In this document: in pieces, positions 55,165-64,000 of the stretch
Numbering within the stretch: position 1 is the first letter of the stretch
How the letters are laid out: each line of letters starts with the position of its first letter
Assembly: GCA_016930875.1 (NCBI GenBank)
Contig: JAFGFW010000047.1
Coordinates: 1-64,000, forward strand
Source of the DNA: Deltaproteobacteria bacterium
Lineage (GTDB): Bacteria > Desulfobacterota > Desulfobacteria > Desulfobacterales > C00003060
Direction of reading: 5' to 3'
Length of the DNA: 64,000 bases
Notes under the pieces: model-generated
Told to the model about the DNA's origin: nothing
Databases searched by the model: none
What the model saw: only the letters and a program-made list of their open reading frames with translations
Position numbers and translations under genes: made by a program

Positions 55165-55289
55165 GGGCATGAAGGCTTTTGCTTCCAGGCGATATCAATC
55201 CGCCTGCGGCGGACCAATGATGCCTGGCCACTGCGAAGACTTGCACCAATAACAAAGATATCGCCTTGCAGAAAAAGTCTTCATGCCGC
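55165..55289. mobile_element. MITE-like element, copy 2
   Basis: GGGCATGAAGGCTTTTGC at the left is matched in reverse by GCAGAAAAAGTCTTCATGCC at the right, and both ends share AGGCGATATC with copy 1 at 24708-24907. This copy is shorter and contains a CCGCCTGCGGCGG palindrome. It lies between the channel gene and the convergent cyclo-ligase gene. Confidence 0.65.
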
Positions 55290-55318
55290 AGGTTATTAAG
55301 AACTTACAATCCGCCGGG

Positions 55319-55906
55319 TCAAATTTTGTAGATCATGCGCTTTTCGGTAATAATGATGTCGATATACCGGTCGTGTGGCTCCATGGGAATTTGGGGTACG
55401 ATCTGACATTCAAAGGCGAGTGCCACTTTTCGAGTCGTCACATCAAGGGTCGGAATGAATTTGTCGTAGAGCCCCGTACCGTGGCCAATGCGGCCTCCGC
55501 GTTCATCAAAGGCAATGCCCGGGATGATCGCAAGGTCGATATGCTCAACAGGGATCGGCTTGCACCGTTTCGGAACGGGTTCCCGGATTTTTCGATAACC
55601 GGGCCGAAGATCCAGATCAAGGTCGTCAATTCTGAACGGGACGATCTTTTTTTCTTTCTTGTCAACCCGAGGCAGGGCAACGAGCTTTTCGTACTCCCAT
55701 GCCTTGCGGATCATGGCCTCGGTGACCACTTCGCTAGTGGAGTTCATGAAGAAGAGAACGGTTTTAGCTTCAAGAAAATTGGCAAAATCAAAGAGATGTT
55801 CCATGATTGCCTTACTTTTTTCATGACGCTTTTCTTCTGATAGGGCATCGCGTTGTGCGAGGGTATTACGCCTAATTTCAGACTTCTTTTCCTTTAAATC
55901 CTGCAT
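55319..55906 (-). CDS. 5-formyltetrahydrofolate cyclo-ligase
   Basis: A 195-residue protein of the 5-FCL family: RRNTLAQRDALSEEKRHEKS at the start (KxxLRxxL region), LAIIPGIAFDERGGRIGHGT with the ATP-binding GGRxGxGxG-like motif, and a conserved EPHD near the end. It converts 5-formyl-THF to methenyl-THF. I chose the ATG at 55906; the frame upstream to 56026 is AT-rich non-coding. Confidence 0.88.
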   Translation of the reverse strand: MQDLKEKKSEIRRNTLAQRDALSEEKRHEKSKAIMEHLFDFANFLEAKTVLFFMNSTSEVVTEAMIRKAWEYEKLVALPRVDKKEKKIVPFRIDDLDLDLRPGYRKIREPVPKRCKPIPVEHIDLAIIPGIAFDERGGRIGHGTGLYDKFIPTLDVTTRKVALAFECQIVPQIPMEPHDRYIDIIITEKRMIYKI

Positions 55907-56095
55907 GAGATGACTCCGCAATTTGCTTACAAATTTAACAAACGTCTGCGGCAGGTATGCGTCTGCGCTGTGAATGTGATTTATTATATAAATTTTTAAA
56001 ATAGCAAAAAATGGCAAGAAAGTCAAGTAATGATAATTATTGACTAACTAATACCTGCATGTTAGAAGTTGCGATCCCCGAAAAGGTAATGGATC

Positions 56096-57370
56096 ATGCT
56101 CGAAATCAAATTTGTTCGACAGAACCTGGAGTTGGTTCAGGAATCGTTGCGCAAGCGGGGACAAGCTTACAGCCTTGGCGGTTTTCTTGATTGTGATTCA
56201 AAACGCAGGGCCATCCTGCTTGAGGTTGAGGAGCTTAAGCGTCAGCGCAACAGAGCCTCTGAACGTATTGGACGAATAAAAAGGGATGGCCAAGATCCCT
56301 CGGACCTGATGGTCGAAATGAAGGCCGTCTCACAGAAGATAAAGGGGCTGGACGAAGAACTTTCGCAACACGAACAGACCTTGCGCTCTGTCCTGATGGG
56401 TCTTCCCAACCTTGCCCATGCCTCCGTCCCCGTGGGCAAAGACAGCGAAGACAACCCAATCGTGAGGAAAGTAGGCGAGATCCCTTCATTTGGCTTTGAA
56501 CCACTCCCGCACTGGGAACTTGGAGAAAATCTCGGGATTCTCGATTTTGAGCGTGCAGCCAAGATCACGGGGGCACGTTTTGCGTTGTATATAGGTCAGG
56601 GGGCAAGGCTTGAGCGAGCCTTGATCAACTTCATGCTGGATATCCAGACCAAGGAACACGGGTATCTGGAAGTGCTTCCGCCCTTCATGACCAACAGCAT
56701 CAGCGCCACTGCCACAGGGCAGTTGCCTAAGTTTGAAGAGGATCTGTTCAAATTGGAGGGCTGGGATTATTACCTGGTGCCTACTGCAGAGGTTCCTGTC
56801 ACAAACATACATCAGGGCGAAATCCTTGATGAGAGAGAACTCCCCAAGCTATACACTGCCTATACACCCTGTTTTCGGTCCGAGGCCGGATCGTATGGCA
56901 AGGATACAAGGGGACTCATACGACAGCACCAGTTCAATAAGGTGGAGCTCGTAAAATTTACCACGCCGGAGACCTCCTATGAAGAACTGGAAAGGCTTCT
57001 GCAAGACGCTGAGACTATCCTTAAGCGACTTGAGATCCCTTATCAGGTAGTTGAGCTGTGCACAGGTGATCTGGGGTTTTCTGCTGCCAAAACCTATGAC
57101 ATTGAGGCATGGGTTCCCGGACAACAGAAATATCGTGAGATATCATCGTGCAGCAATTTCGAAGACTTCCAGGCCAGACGAGGCAAGATCCGCTTCAGGA
57201 GAAAAGGGAAGAAAGGCACAGAACTGGTCCATACTCTGAACGGATCAGGGCTTGCCGTTGGCCGCACGGTTGTCGCCATACTGGAGAACTGCCAGCAGGA
57301 AGACGGCTCTGTCATTATTCCCGAAGCCCTCAGGCCCTATATGGATGGAGTGGAGAGGATTAGTAATTAG
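56096..57370 (+). CDS. serS: Seryl-tRNA synthetase
   Basis: A 424-residue class II synthetase: an N-terminal coiled-coil tRNA-binding arm (about 30-105), motif 2 ([20 protein letters not shown]) and motif 3 ([16 protein letters not shown]), with TAEVP in the serine site. It charges tRNA-Ser. The ATG at 56096 starts at [10 protein letters not shown], typical for SerRS. Downstream 57371-57540 has only short direct repeats (TTATTGGTCATTG). Confidence 0.95.
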   Translation: MLEIKFVRQNLELVQESLRKRGQAYSLGGFLDCDSKRRAILLEVEELKRQRNRASERIGRIKRDGQDPSDLMVEMKAVSQKIKGLDEELSQHEQTLRSVLMGLPNLAHASVPVGKDSEDNPIVRKVGEIPSFGFEPLPHWELGENLGILDFERAAKITGARFALYIGQGARLERALINFMLDIQTKEHGYLEVLPPFMTNSISATATGQLPKFEEDLFKLEGWDYYLVPTAEVPVTNIHQGEILDERELPKLYTAYTPCFRSEAGSYGKDTRGLIRQHQFNKVELVKFTTPETSYEELERLLQDAETILKRLEIPYQVVELCTGDLGFSAAKTYDIEAWVPGQQKYREISSCSNFEDFQARRGKIRFRRKGKKGTELVHTLNGSGLAVGRTVVAILENCQQEDGSVIIPEALRPYMDGVERISN

Positions 57371-57540
57371 TTATTGGTCATTGTCATTGATTATTGGTCA
57401 TTGGGTGGGCGTTTACAGGTTCAGAGTTCACCGTTCAGAGTTACCTTCCTTTGGTTAACTAAGATTGGTCGAAGTATTGGCTTGAAGTTATCCAAGAAAA
57501 CGTATGGTGGCATTTTATCTCATTTCCATGGATCGCTATT

Positions 57541-59055
57541 ATGAAAATACAAAACTTTCCTGAACATATTCAGCAATACCTAATCCCTAAGTCAAGCGGC
57601 CGCGTTGTTTATCGATGTCTGGGGTGTGAAGGAGAATACGACATCACTCAACTCCTCTACACGTGCCCTGCGTGCGGCAGCGTGCTTCTCCTTGCAGACC
57701 TTAGCTTTGACCGGTTAAAGAAGATCCCAACGGACATGTGGCATCAGATTTTTGACTATCGGAGGATGCTAAATGTCCCGTCCGTGCAGGGGATCTATCG
57801 TTACCATGAGTTCATCGGTCCTGTAATCCCCCTTGACGCGGTCATCTACCTGGGTGAGGGGCATACGCCCATGGTTGAGGCCAATTCATATTTGCAGAAC
57901 CTGGTGGGTGTACGGTTTTGTTTTAAGAATGATGGCCAGAACCCCAGCGCCTCATTCAAGGATAGGGGCATGGCCAGCGCCTTGAGTTATATCAACTTTT
58001 TGGTACAGTCCGGAAGGCTTTCCGACATCCTGGCTATATGCGCCTCCACAGGGGACACGTCGGCCTCTGCGGCCCTTTACGGGGCCTATCTTCAGCCCGA
58101 AGTCAAATCCGCTGTCCTTCTTCCCCATAAGAAGGTGACGCCGCAGCAGCTGGCACAACCCCTTGGAAGTGGCGCCACGGTCTTTGAAATCCCAGGCGTT
58201 TTTGATGATTGTATGAAGGTGGTGGAAGCCCTTTCTGAACAATATAACGTGGCCCTGCTGAACTCGAAAAACGCATGGCGCATATGGGGTCAGGAATCGT
58301 TTTCCTATGAAATTTCACAGGGCTTTGACTATGATATGAACCACAAGGTAATTGTGCTCCCAATTGGAAATGCCGGGAACATAACCGCCGTCATGAGTGG
58401 TTTCTTGAAGTTTTTTGAAGTCGGGATCATTGACTCCCTGCCAAAGATCATTGGAGTACAATCGACCCATGCCAATCCCGTGTACAGGTATTATTTGGAG
58501 CCGGACCCGGAAAAGCGCGAGTTTGTTCCGGTCAAGGTTCGTCCCAGTGTTGCTCAGGCAGCCATGATCGGAAATCCCGTGTCCATGCCACGTGTGATCC
58601 AACTGGTCAAAACCTACAATGAAAGGGCGGGAAGCCAGGCCATATTCTTTGCGGAAGTGGAAGAACAGGCAATCATAGACTGGGAGCTAACGGCCAACCG
58701 CAACGGACATATTGCCTGCACTCAGGGTGGTGAATCGTTGGCCGGGCTTGTTGAAGCGAGACAGCGTGGAATTGTGAGCAAAGATGATACTGTGGTGCTC
58801 GATGCCACGGCCCATGCCCTGAAGTTTGCCGGTTTTCAAGAGATGTATTTTGAAAACCGATTTCCCCCGGAATTTGAGATTATTCCTAAGGCGTCCCTGC
58901 AAAACGCCCCTCGGTTGGTTCAACCCAAAGACCTTGAGAAGGTCCCCACTGCCGAAAAACCCCTTGAAGGTGAGGACTTTGAACGTTTTGTCCAACAAAC
59001 TGCCAAAGCCGTTGCGCAAGAGCTGGGATTAAGGCATCGGACCAAAATGCGGTGA
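57541..59055 (+). CDS. thrC: Threonine synthase
   Basis: A 504-residue PLP enzyme. An N-terminal zinc-ribbon-like segment (YRCLGCEGEYD, YTCPACGSVL) precedes the catalytic domain with the PLP Lys in NPSASFKDRGMA and the phosphate-binding loop LPIGNAGNITA. It makes threonine from O-phosphohomoserine. The C-terminal about 60 residues are extra relative to short ThrC. The next gene, a pilin, starts 23 bases later. Confidence 0.88.
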   Translation: MKIQNFPEHIQQYLIPKSSGRVVYRCLGCEGEYDITQLLYTCPACGSVLLLADLSFDRLKKIPTDMWHQIFDYRRMLNVPSVQGIYRYHEFIGPVIPLDAVIYLGEGHTPMVEANSYLQNLVGVRFCFKNDGQNPSASFKDRGMASALSYINFLVQSGRLSDILAICASTGDTSASAALYGAYLQPEVKSAVLLPHKKVTPQQLAQPLGSGATVFEIPGVFDDCMKVVEALSEQYNVALLNSKNAWRIWGQESFSYEISQGFDYDMNHKVIVLPIGNAGNITAVMSGFLKFFEVGIIDSLPKIIGVQSTHANPVYRYYLEPDPEKREFVPVKVRPSVAQAAMIGNPVSMPRVIQLVKTYNERAGSQAIFFAEVEEQAIIDWELTANRNGHIACTQGGESLAGLVEARQRGIVSKDDTVVLDATAHALKFAGFQEMYFENRFPPEFEIIPKASLQNAPRLVQPKDLEKVPTAEKPLEGEDFERFVQQTAKAVAQELGLRHRTKMR

Positions 59056-59077
59056 TCATCACAGTGAGGTTGTTCCC

Positions 59078-59542
59078 ATGACACAGGCTATCTCTTCGAA
59101 AAAACAGGCAAAGGGATTCACGACTATCGAGATCGTTGTCGTTGCCGCCGTGGTTGGCGTCGTGGCTGCCATTGCGATTCCCAACATGATTGGTCAGATG
59201 GCAAGATACCGCTTGAAAGGGGCAGCACGTCAGGTAATGGGCGATTTGATGTGGGCAAGGATGCAGGCTGTGAGCCAGAAAAACGAATTCAAGGTTTTCT
59301 TCATCAACGATCATGAATATAAGATATTAGACGATGATGACAATGACGGCAAGGCCGATGGCGGTGAGTGGACTGAGATAAAGGATATCCGGCGTGAATA
59401 TCACGATGTGAGTATCAGCTTTACGACTAATCCTATTTTTTTCCCGAGGGGCAGCGCATCCACAGGCACTATTACGCTGATAAATGACAGCGGTTCCAAG
59501 AAGGTGAAGATTCATCTTACTGGCCGAGTAAAGATGGCTTAA
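59078..59542 (+). CDS. Minor pilin/pseudopilin, GspH/FimT type
   Basis: A 154-residue protein with a type III (prepilin) signal: KQAKGFTTIEIVVVAAVVGV, cut between Gly and Phe, then a hydrophobic alpha1 helix, and a GspH-like soluble domain. It is likely a minor pilin that primes type IV pilus assembly. First of four pilin-like genes in a row. Confidence 0.88.
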   Translation: MTQAISSKKQAKGFTTIEIVVVAAVVGVVAAIAIPNMIGQMARYRLKGAARQVMGDLMWARMQAVSQKNEFKVFFINDHEYKILDDDDNDGKADGGEWTEIKDIRREYHDVSISFTTNPIFFPRGSASTGTITLINDSGSKKVKIHLTGRVKMA

Positions 59543-59599
59543 GCGAACACCAGAGCGGCGCAGCCGCGCTACATGAATGGAATTCCGGAGCGATTCCGT

Positions 59600-59995
59600 A
59601 TGAGTCTATCGATGAAAAACCTGCATAACAATAACGGCTTTACTTTCTTAGAGATCTTGATCGCCATGCTTGTTCTGTGCATTGGGTTCGCGGCTATGGC
59701 GGGTGTTACGGCAGGTGTAATGCGTGGCAATTCATTCAGCCAGAGGCTGACCACGGCGGCAACGCTGGCTCAGGAGCGGATGGAGGAGGTCAGGAGGGTA
59801 GGTTATTCCGGTACGTCCTCCGCTGATACAACCACCATGGAGGATTACAACTCAATTGCGCATTATCCATTGTTCAAAAGGGTTGTAACCACGGATACAA
59901 CGAATTCCGCCGACGGCATGAAAACGGTGACAGTCACGGTGTATTGGGGTTCTGACGCCCATTCAGTGTCTTTGAAAACGATTGTTGCGGAGTGA
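59600..59995 (+). CDS. Minor pilin PilV type
   Basis: A 131-residue protein with the prepilin signal NNNGFTFLEILIAMLVLCIG and the PilV-like FSQRLTTAATLAQERMEEVR. The ATG at 59600 has GGAG upstream; 59573 and 59612 are other options. It overlaps or abuts the next gene. Confidence 0.85.
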   Translation: MSLSMKNLHNNNGFTFLEILIAMLVLCIGFAAMAGVTAGVMRGNSFSQRLTTAATLAQERMEEVRRVGYSGTSSADTTTMEDYNSIAHYPLFKRVVTTDTTNSADGMKTVTVTVYWGSDAHSVSLKTIVAE

Positions 59996-59997
59996 AG

Positions 59998-60609
59998 ATG
60001 AAGGACTGTCATGTTGAAAATGGAGAGCGCGGCTTTACATTCACAGAATTACTGATTGCAATGGCAATAGGCTGCGTTCTTCTGGGCGCGGTAATCGGCA
60101 CTTTCATTCTGCAGGGCAAATCGTATGACGCCCAGGAACAAATAACTGAGATGGTGCAGACTACAAGGGCTGCAATGGACATGATAAGTCGTGAGGTCAG
60201 GATGGCAGGATATGATCCGACAGGCGCAGGTTTCGATGGTATTCCGCATGATGCCTCACGACTTCAGATAGTAGCTGACCTGAGGGGAGCAAAGACGAGC
60301 GACCCGGCCGATGGAGACACTGACGACCCAAATGAGAATATCATGTATTCATATGACTCCAAGAGCTTTCAGATCGACAGGAATACAGGGGGAGGGGGCC
60401 AACCATTTGCAGAGAATATTGAAACGTTTACATTTGATTATTTGGATGGAGATGGCAATTTAACCACCACAACGGCTAATATCCGGCAAATAAGGGTTAC
60501 AATCACAGCCAGGACTGCCAAGCCCGATCCTGGTTATTCTGCCAATGGTGGTTACAGGACATACACGTTGACTTCCTTGATAACCCCAATGAATCTTGTA
60601 TGTCGGTAG
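59998..60609 (+). CDS. Minor pilin PilW type
   Basis: A 203-residue protein: prepilin signal ERGFTFTELLIAMAIGCVLL, then the PilW-typical AAMDMISREVRMAGYDPTG. The start overlaps the previous gene end (GTG 59992) or is the ATG at 59998. Expected in the pilus tip complex with PilV and PilX types. Confidence 0.87.
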   Translation: MKDCHVENGERGFTFTELLIAMAIGCVLLGAVIGTFILQGKSYDAQEQITEMVQTTRAAMDMISREVRMAGYDPTGAGFDGIPHDASRLQIVADLRGAKTSDPADGDTDDPNENIMYSYDSKSFQIDRNTGGGGQPFAENIETFTFDYLDGDGNLTTTTANIRQIRVTITARTAKPDPGYSANGGYRTYTLTSLITPMNLVCR

Positions 60610-60726
60610 GAGGAGCAGCGCCTGAATTTTCGGAGCTGTGAGGTTAAGAGACTAATGAAAATCAATCACGAAAACACGGAAGTACGTGATGTCTTCAAGG
60701 CGCAGCCGCAAAGCACGAAATAAGAT

Positions 60727-61986
60727 ATGAGAATCAAAATGAAAACACCATTGTTTAGGGATATTGCAAAGCTTTTGGGATGTGAAAAAGGCATGGTCCT
60801 TCCCACGGCGCTTGTGTTTTTGGGTGTTTTGGCCATGTTGGGGACAACAGCCGTTGTTACAACCACAACCGAGATGAGAATCGGGGCCAACTACAAGGTC
60901 AGTGAACAGGCATTTTACAGCGCTCAGGCGGGATGCGAGGAGGCAAGGGCCAGATTAAGAGGGAACGCGGCAAACCCGGTCAGCGATGGCAACCCCACTC
61001 AAACACAGTGGGAGGCATATATCGGGAGCTCTTCAAAGGCCAAGGAGAAAGGCTATGATTCCACCACCAGCATGCATACCCGATATAACAGTCTCGCATC
61101 AGATGTAGGCTACACAGTACAGATAAGACACCAGACAAATAGCGCCGGCAATGTTTTGTACTGGGGTGATGCCGACGGTGACGGAATCGACGAACGAAAC
61201 ACAACTAGCGGTGAGAACATATATGTGGTTACGAGTTATGGTGCGGCCGGCGGCTCGAACAAGACCGTAGAGATAGAAGTGACCAAAATTCCGAGTATTA
61301 CTGTTCCGTCCGCCCTTTATGTGAAGGGTACAACCATCATTCAGGGCAGCAGTACCTATGTAATCGGGACTGACGGGTGCGGCGGCTCCTCTGACAAGGC
61401 CGGAATCGTTACCACGGAAAATCCGGGGTCTGTCACCTTCGTCGGCGGTCCTCATGTCACGGGTGTCGGAGGCGGTGCGCCCGACATCGTATACAACGGC
61501 ACGGATATGGATATTCAGTCCATTGTGAATTCCTTTAAAGGATCCGCGGACTTTTCTTATACCGTAAACAGCGCCACTCATATTGCAACGAGCCTCCCTG
61601 GTCCCGGGGATGGGTGGGGAAACCCCACACCCGGCGCAACATTACAGGACCCGTCTTCGTGCACTTGCAGCAATGTTGTCCATTACGATACCGGCGGGAC
61701 CTATGTGCAGCTTAGCGGCGGCGTTTCAGGCTGCGGCATTCTTCTCATTGAGGGGGATTTGGACATTAACGGCGATTTCTCGTGGTATGGTCCTGTTATT
61801 GTGACCGGGTCCGTAGTATTTTCCGGAGGCGGAAACAGGAATATCACAGGCGCCTTAATCGTTGGCGGGTCGGCCGTTGTGGATGTTTCGGGAGGCAGTG
61901 CCAACATTGTCTATTGCAGCAAAACGATAGATAATCATACCAGCAATCGACCCTTGCGTCTCTTAAGTTGGAAAGAGGATATGTAA
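60727..61986 (+). CDS. PilX-type minor pilin with long C-terminal extension
   Basis: A 419-residue protein. The N-terminus matches PilX (EKGMVLPTALVFLGVLAMLG, then EQAFYSAQAGCEEARARLRG). The C-terminal half (about 200-419) is Gly-rich and beta-repetitive (GDLDINGDFSWYGPVIVTGS), unlike short PilX proteins, and suggests a beta-helix or adhesin-like surface region. A repeat-rich gap (60610-60726) precedes it. No PilY1 gene is in the window. Confidence 0.82.
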   Translation: MRIKMKTPLFRDIAKLLGCEKGMVLPTALVFLGVLAMLGTTAVVTTTTEMRIGANYKVSEQAFYSAQAGCEEARARLRGNAANPVSDGNPTQTQWEAYIGSSSKAKEKGYDSTTSMHTRYNSLASDVGYTVQIRHQTNSAGNVLYWGDADGDGIDERNTTSGENIYVVTSYGAAGGSNKTVEIEVTKIPSITVPSALYVKGTTIIQGSSTYVIGTDGCGGSSDKAGIVTTENPGSVTFVGGPHVTGVGGGAPDIVYNGTDMDIQSIVNSFKGSADFSYTVNSATHIATSLPGPGDGWGNPTPGATLQDPSSCTCSNVVHYDTGGTYVQLSGGVSGCGILLIEGDLDINGDFSWYGPVIVTGSVVFSGGGNRNITGALIVGGSAVVDVSGGSANIVYCSKTIDNHTSNRPLRLLSWKEDM

Positions 61987-62116
61987 AATGTAAAAATTGT
62001 GGGATTCAGGAATTTAGTCCGTTAGTCGTGAACTTCGTGTTTTTTCTGGCAGAAGTTAAATTCGTGCTTCGTATTTCCGGTTTAGGATTTGCTGGATTCC
62101 TCAATCCCTTGATGAC

Positions 62117-62665
62117 TTAATCCATCCACCAGTCCGGTAGCACGCCTTTGTTCATTTCCTTCAATTGATTAATAAGATCAGATATTTTTTTCGACAGCCG
62201 TGCCATATCCCCCATTGCTTTCTTTTTCGCTTCTGAGTCCCTGTTCCCCGATGCCTGCCGAAATTCTTCTAAGGCTTTGTCCAGTTCGGCCACAAGCCGG
62301 AGTTTTTCCCCTTTGTAATATTTGCGGCTCGGTATTGCATTTACGCGCTTTTCCCCTGCACATGGTTCCTTTCCAGGCTCATCCTGTATGAGGGACATGT
62401 CCGGGGCTTTGGGGGACAAGAGAGCCCATCTGCTGTCTATTTGAGTTTCCAATATAATATCTGATTCTCTTATCTTTCTGACAGAATCCTTTGGAATTCC
62501 AACAGCGCCACCGTGAGAATAAAACCTTATCTGACCGCTCTCTTCTTGATACTGGTCAGTGACAAATTCATTCCCATTTGTCAACTGGATCAGATAAGAG
62601 GGGCTGCAAATAGAAGGATAGGCGAATAAGGCAATCACAAGCGCAGTCAAAGAAACCCTTTTCAT
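62117..62665 (-). CDS. Secreted protein of unknown function
   Basis: A 182-residue protein with a clear signal peptide (MKRVSLTALVIALFAYPSIC), a beta-rich domain (LIQLTNGNEFVTDQYQEES, IRFYSHGGAVGIPKDSVRKI) that resembles small SH3-like folds, and a coiled helical C-terminus (residues 120-175). The ATG at 62665 has GGAGG upstream. No relative recognised. Confidence 0.75.
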   Translation of the reverse strand: MKRVSLTALVIALFAYPSICSPSYLIQLTNGNEFVTDQYQEESGQIRFYSHGGAVGIPKDSVRKIRESDIILETQIDSRWALLSPKAPDMSLIQDEPGKEPCAGEKRVNAIPSRKYYKGEKLRLVAELDKALEEFRQASGNRDSEAKKKAMGDMARLSKKISDLINQLKEMNKGVLPDWWMD

Positions 62666-62939
62666 GAAGTCCTCCGTAGCGAAGTCAGGGTGCTTTTGCT
62701 TTTTGGCTTGTACTTCCAAATGGACGCAAAGTCAATATTGACGGTTTTGTAATACAGGTTACAGATTTTGCGGGCCACCTCTTATGCGCGCACCGATTGC
62801 ATGTGTTTTAACCTGCCGAAATTATAGTAGAAGGCCAGGGATGTTCGATATGGCTTGATTTTTGCCTGCTAAGAAGTTCGCCAATTCTATTTTGGGGGTG
62901 TTTGCATGTCCACGGCATCATTGAGAAAGGAGGATAAAA

Positions 62940-63680
62940 ATGAGAAAAGTATTGGTAGCGACAGCGATTGTTTTTGCATTCTCACTTGTTACGGCGGCTC
63001 ACAGTTGGGCCCAAAAAAACGTAGTTTGTGGATGCGTTAGCAAATTTTCCGGAAGGGCGCGTATTGTGAAGCATCCACGCAAATGCAGATGGTGGGAAAC
63101 CCGTTTCAGAGTTGATATGCAAGCGTTACAGGGTACGGCTGGAGAGCAAGGCCCTGCTGGACCTCCGGGACCGGTTGGACCGCAAGGCCCTCAGGGTGAA
63201 GTGGGTACGGCTGGAGAGCAAGGCCCCCAGGGACCTCCGGGTGAACCGGGCAACCTGTATCTTTCTGGTCAAATGTGTCCCGAGGGCGCTTTTGTGACGG
63301 GCTTTGATGCTGATGGCAGCATCGTCTGCTCCGAGGTCAGCGCCGGCGTCGGTGAGGACTGCCCAGACAACCTTGGCCCAGGAGCCGACCTGCATAACTG
63401 TGACTTGAGCGGTGCCGACTTGAGCGGCTTCGACCTCAGTGGCGCCGACTTGAGCGGCGCCAACCTGAGCGGCGCCAACCTGGGCGGCGCCAACCTGAGC
63501 GGCGCCAACCTGAGCGGCGCCGACTTGAGCGGTGCGGCCCTGTGGTGGGCCGACCTGAGCGGCGCTGACTTGTCCAATGCGAACCTGAGCGGCGTGGCTT
63601 GGCAATTGACCACGTGCCCGGACTTGACAAACAGCGACGAACACGGTGGCACCTGCGATGGAGCCTTAACAACGCCTTAG
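62940..63680 (+). CDS. Secreted collagen-like and pentapeptide-repeat protein
   Basis: A 246-residue protein: signal peptide (1-24), a Cys-containing linker, about 13 Gly-X-Y triplets ([19 protein letters not shown], repeated), another Cys-containing region, then about 16 pentapeptide repeats of A(D/N)LSG type (residues 155-220). Collagen triplets form trimers and pentapeptides form a square beta-helix; the pairing on one exported chain is unusual. An AGGAGG RBS precedes it. It sits next to pilin genes. Confidence 0.82.
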   Translation: MRKVLVATAIVFAFSLVTAAHSWAQKNVVCGCVSKFSGRARIVKHPRKCRWWETRFRVDMQALQGTAGEQGPAGPPGPVGPQGPQGEVGTAGEQGPQGPPGEPGNLYLSGQMCPEGAFVTGFDADGSIVCSEVSAGVGEDCPDNLGPGADLHNCDLSGADLSGFDLSGADLSGANLSGANLGGANLSGANLSGADLSGAALWWADLSGADLSNANLSGVAWQLTTCPDLTNSDEHGGTCDGALTTP

Positions 63681-63891
63681 ACCGGCCCTGAGGGCGGCGC
63701 AGCTCCGAAGACGCTGCGCCCGTCCTCCTTCCTATGACCCTCCATGAACCCTGCTGTACCCTAAAAGAATTTAATAGCTATGAAGTTTGTTAATATGTGA
63801 GTCAGTGGTGTGGCTGACTTCCGGGGGTATGAATATTCCTAATGTTTTCATCAGATTCTCCCCTAACGGCGCTTATATTGGAAATTGTGGC

Positions 63892-64000
63892 ATGAAGATT
63901 GCTGAGTTGTCTGGCATCATGAGCTTGCATCTTACATCACGACTTATCAAGGCAAAGGGCGGTTTCACCCTTGTGGAACTGATGATCGTTATTGCCATCA
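63892..64000 (+). CDS. Type IV prepilin, N-terminal part (runs off the window)
   Basis: The frame from 63892 (or ATG 63919) reads through KGGFTLVELMIVIAI, the canonical prepilin-peptidase site with Glu5. Only 36 residues are visible. It is likely the major pilin or another pseudopilin. Confidence 0.85.
   Translation, partial: MKIAELSGIMSLHLTSRLIKAKGGFTLVELMIVIAI

Noticed and set aside
55907-56095. 6S RNA, which often lies beside the 5-FTHF cyclo-ligase gene
   Set aside because: The gap is AT-rich and shows no long imperfect hairpin with a central bubble.
57371-57540. Short direct repeats TTATTGGTCATTG after serS
   Set aside because: Two or three short copies only; no clear element or gene.
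63126-63672. Long minus-strand frames opposite the pentapeptide repeats
   Set aside because: Products of the repetitive DNA; the plus strand has signal peptide, RBS and known repeats.
1-64000. CRISPR array or rRNA operon
   Set aside because: No regularly spaced identical repeats and no rRNA-like stretches were seen.

Overview
The window reads as chromosomal DNA of a Gram-negative, dissimilatory sulfate-reducing bacterium of the deltaproteobacterial (Desulfobacterota) type. The diagnostic genes are aprB-aprA (APS reductase), qmoA-qmoB-qmoC (quinone-interacting oxidoreductase) and sat (ATP sulfurylase). LptD shows an outer membrane. A tetrahaem cytochrome, a haem-binding chemoreceptor, EtfAB and a CooC-like ATPase fit an anaerobic redox lifestyle. 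The species cannot be named from the sequence alone.

Layout. 1-3.2 kb: end of a hybrid sensor kinase (receiver + HPt), a tetrahaem c-type cytochrome and a methyl-accepting chemotaxis protein with a c-haem motif in its sensor. 3.2-16.3 kb: housekeeping genes (YacP-like NYN nuclease, parB-parA, M48 protease with TPRs, EF-G, GerMN protein, RlmD-type methyltransferase, isochorismatase-fold hydrolase, dodecin-like protein, NusG paralogue, lptD, rpsU). 16.4-17.2 kb: CooC-like ATPase.

17.26-24.23 kb: a genomic island of about 7 kb, bounded by an 18-bp direct repeat that matches the 3' end of a tRNA-Met(CAU) gene. It carries a tyrosine recombinase broken by one in-frame TGA, about 2 kb without recognisable genes, and three same-strand genes: an HEVAH metallopeptidase, a PIN-like protein and a PD-(D/E)XK-like nuclease. 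Sites resembling integron attC sites lie near these genes. A serine-protease gene fragment and a UPF0175/DUF3368-type toxin-antitoxin pair complete it. This is the accessory part of the window and the best place to look for something undescribed.

24.3-36 kb: a truncated FG-GAP gene beside a 200-bp MITE-like element, a mobA-cupin-manC operon, three paralogous CxxxCxxCC (YkgJ-type) proteins, a radical SAM protein, a zinc-ribbon protein, an HsdR-N-like protein, a deaminase, a dGTPase and an SDR with a changed active site. 36.4-46.1 kb: the sulfate-reduction block. aprBA-qmoABC runs rightward; sat and a small unknown gene run leftward toward it, with two terminators between. AMP-sulfate made by Sat is reduced by AprBA, and QmoABC is expected to link that step to the quinone pool. 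46.4-57.4 kb: polyprenyl synthase, rimO, etfBA, DnaJ-like protein, hpt, zinc-ribbon/DUF3426 protein, K+ channel with RCK, 5-FTHF cyclo-ligase, serS. 57.5-64 kb: thrC, then a minor-pilin set (FimT/GspH, PilV, PilW, PilX types), a secreted collagen-like/pentapeptide protein and the start of another prepilin.

Several short repeat families recur between genes: a GTCATTTCGA/AGATTTCTCCC palindrome (three places), a TIR element in two copies, an AAAATCG-CGATTTT hairpin (three places), and GTTGAGTAGTTGAG and GACAGGAT-type inverted repeats. No rRNA operon or CRISPR array was seen. Start codons were moved from the longest reading frame where a ribosome binding site or family length supported it.
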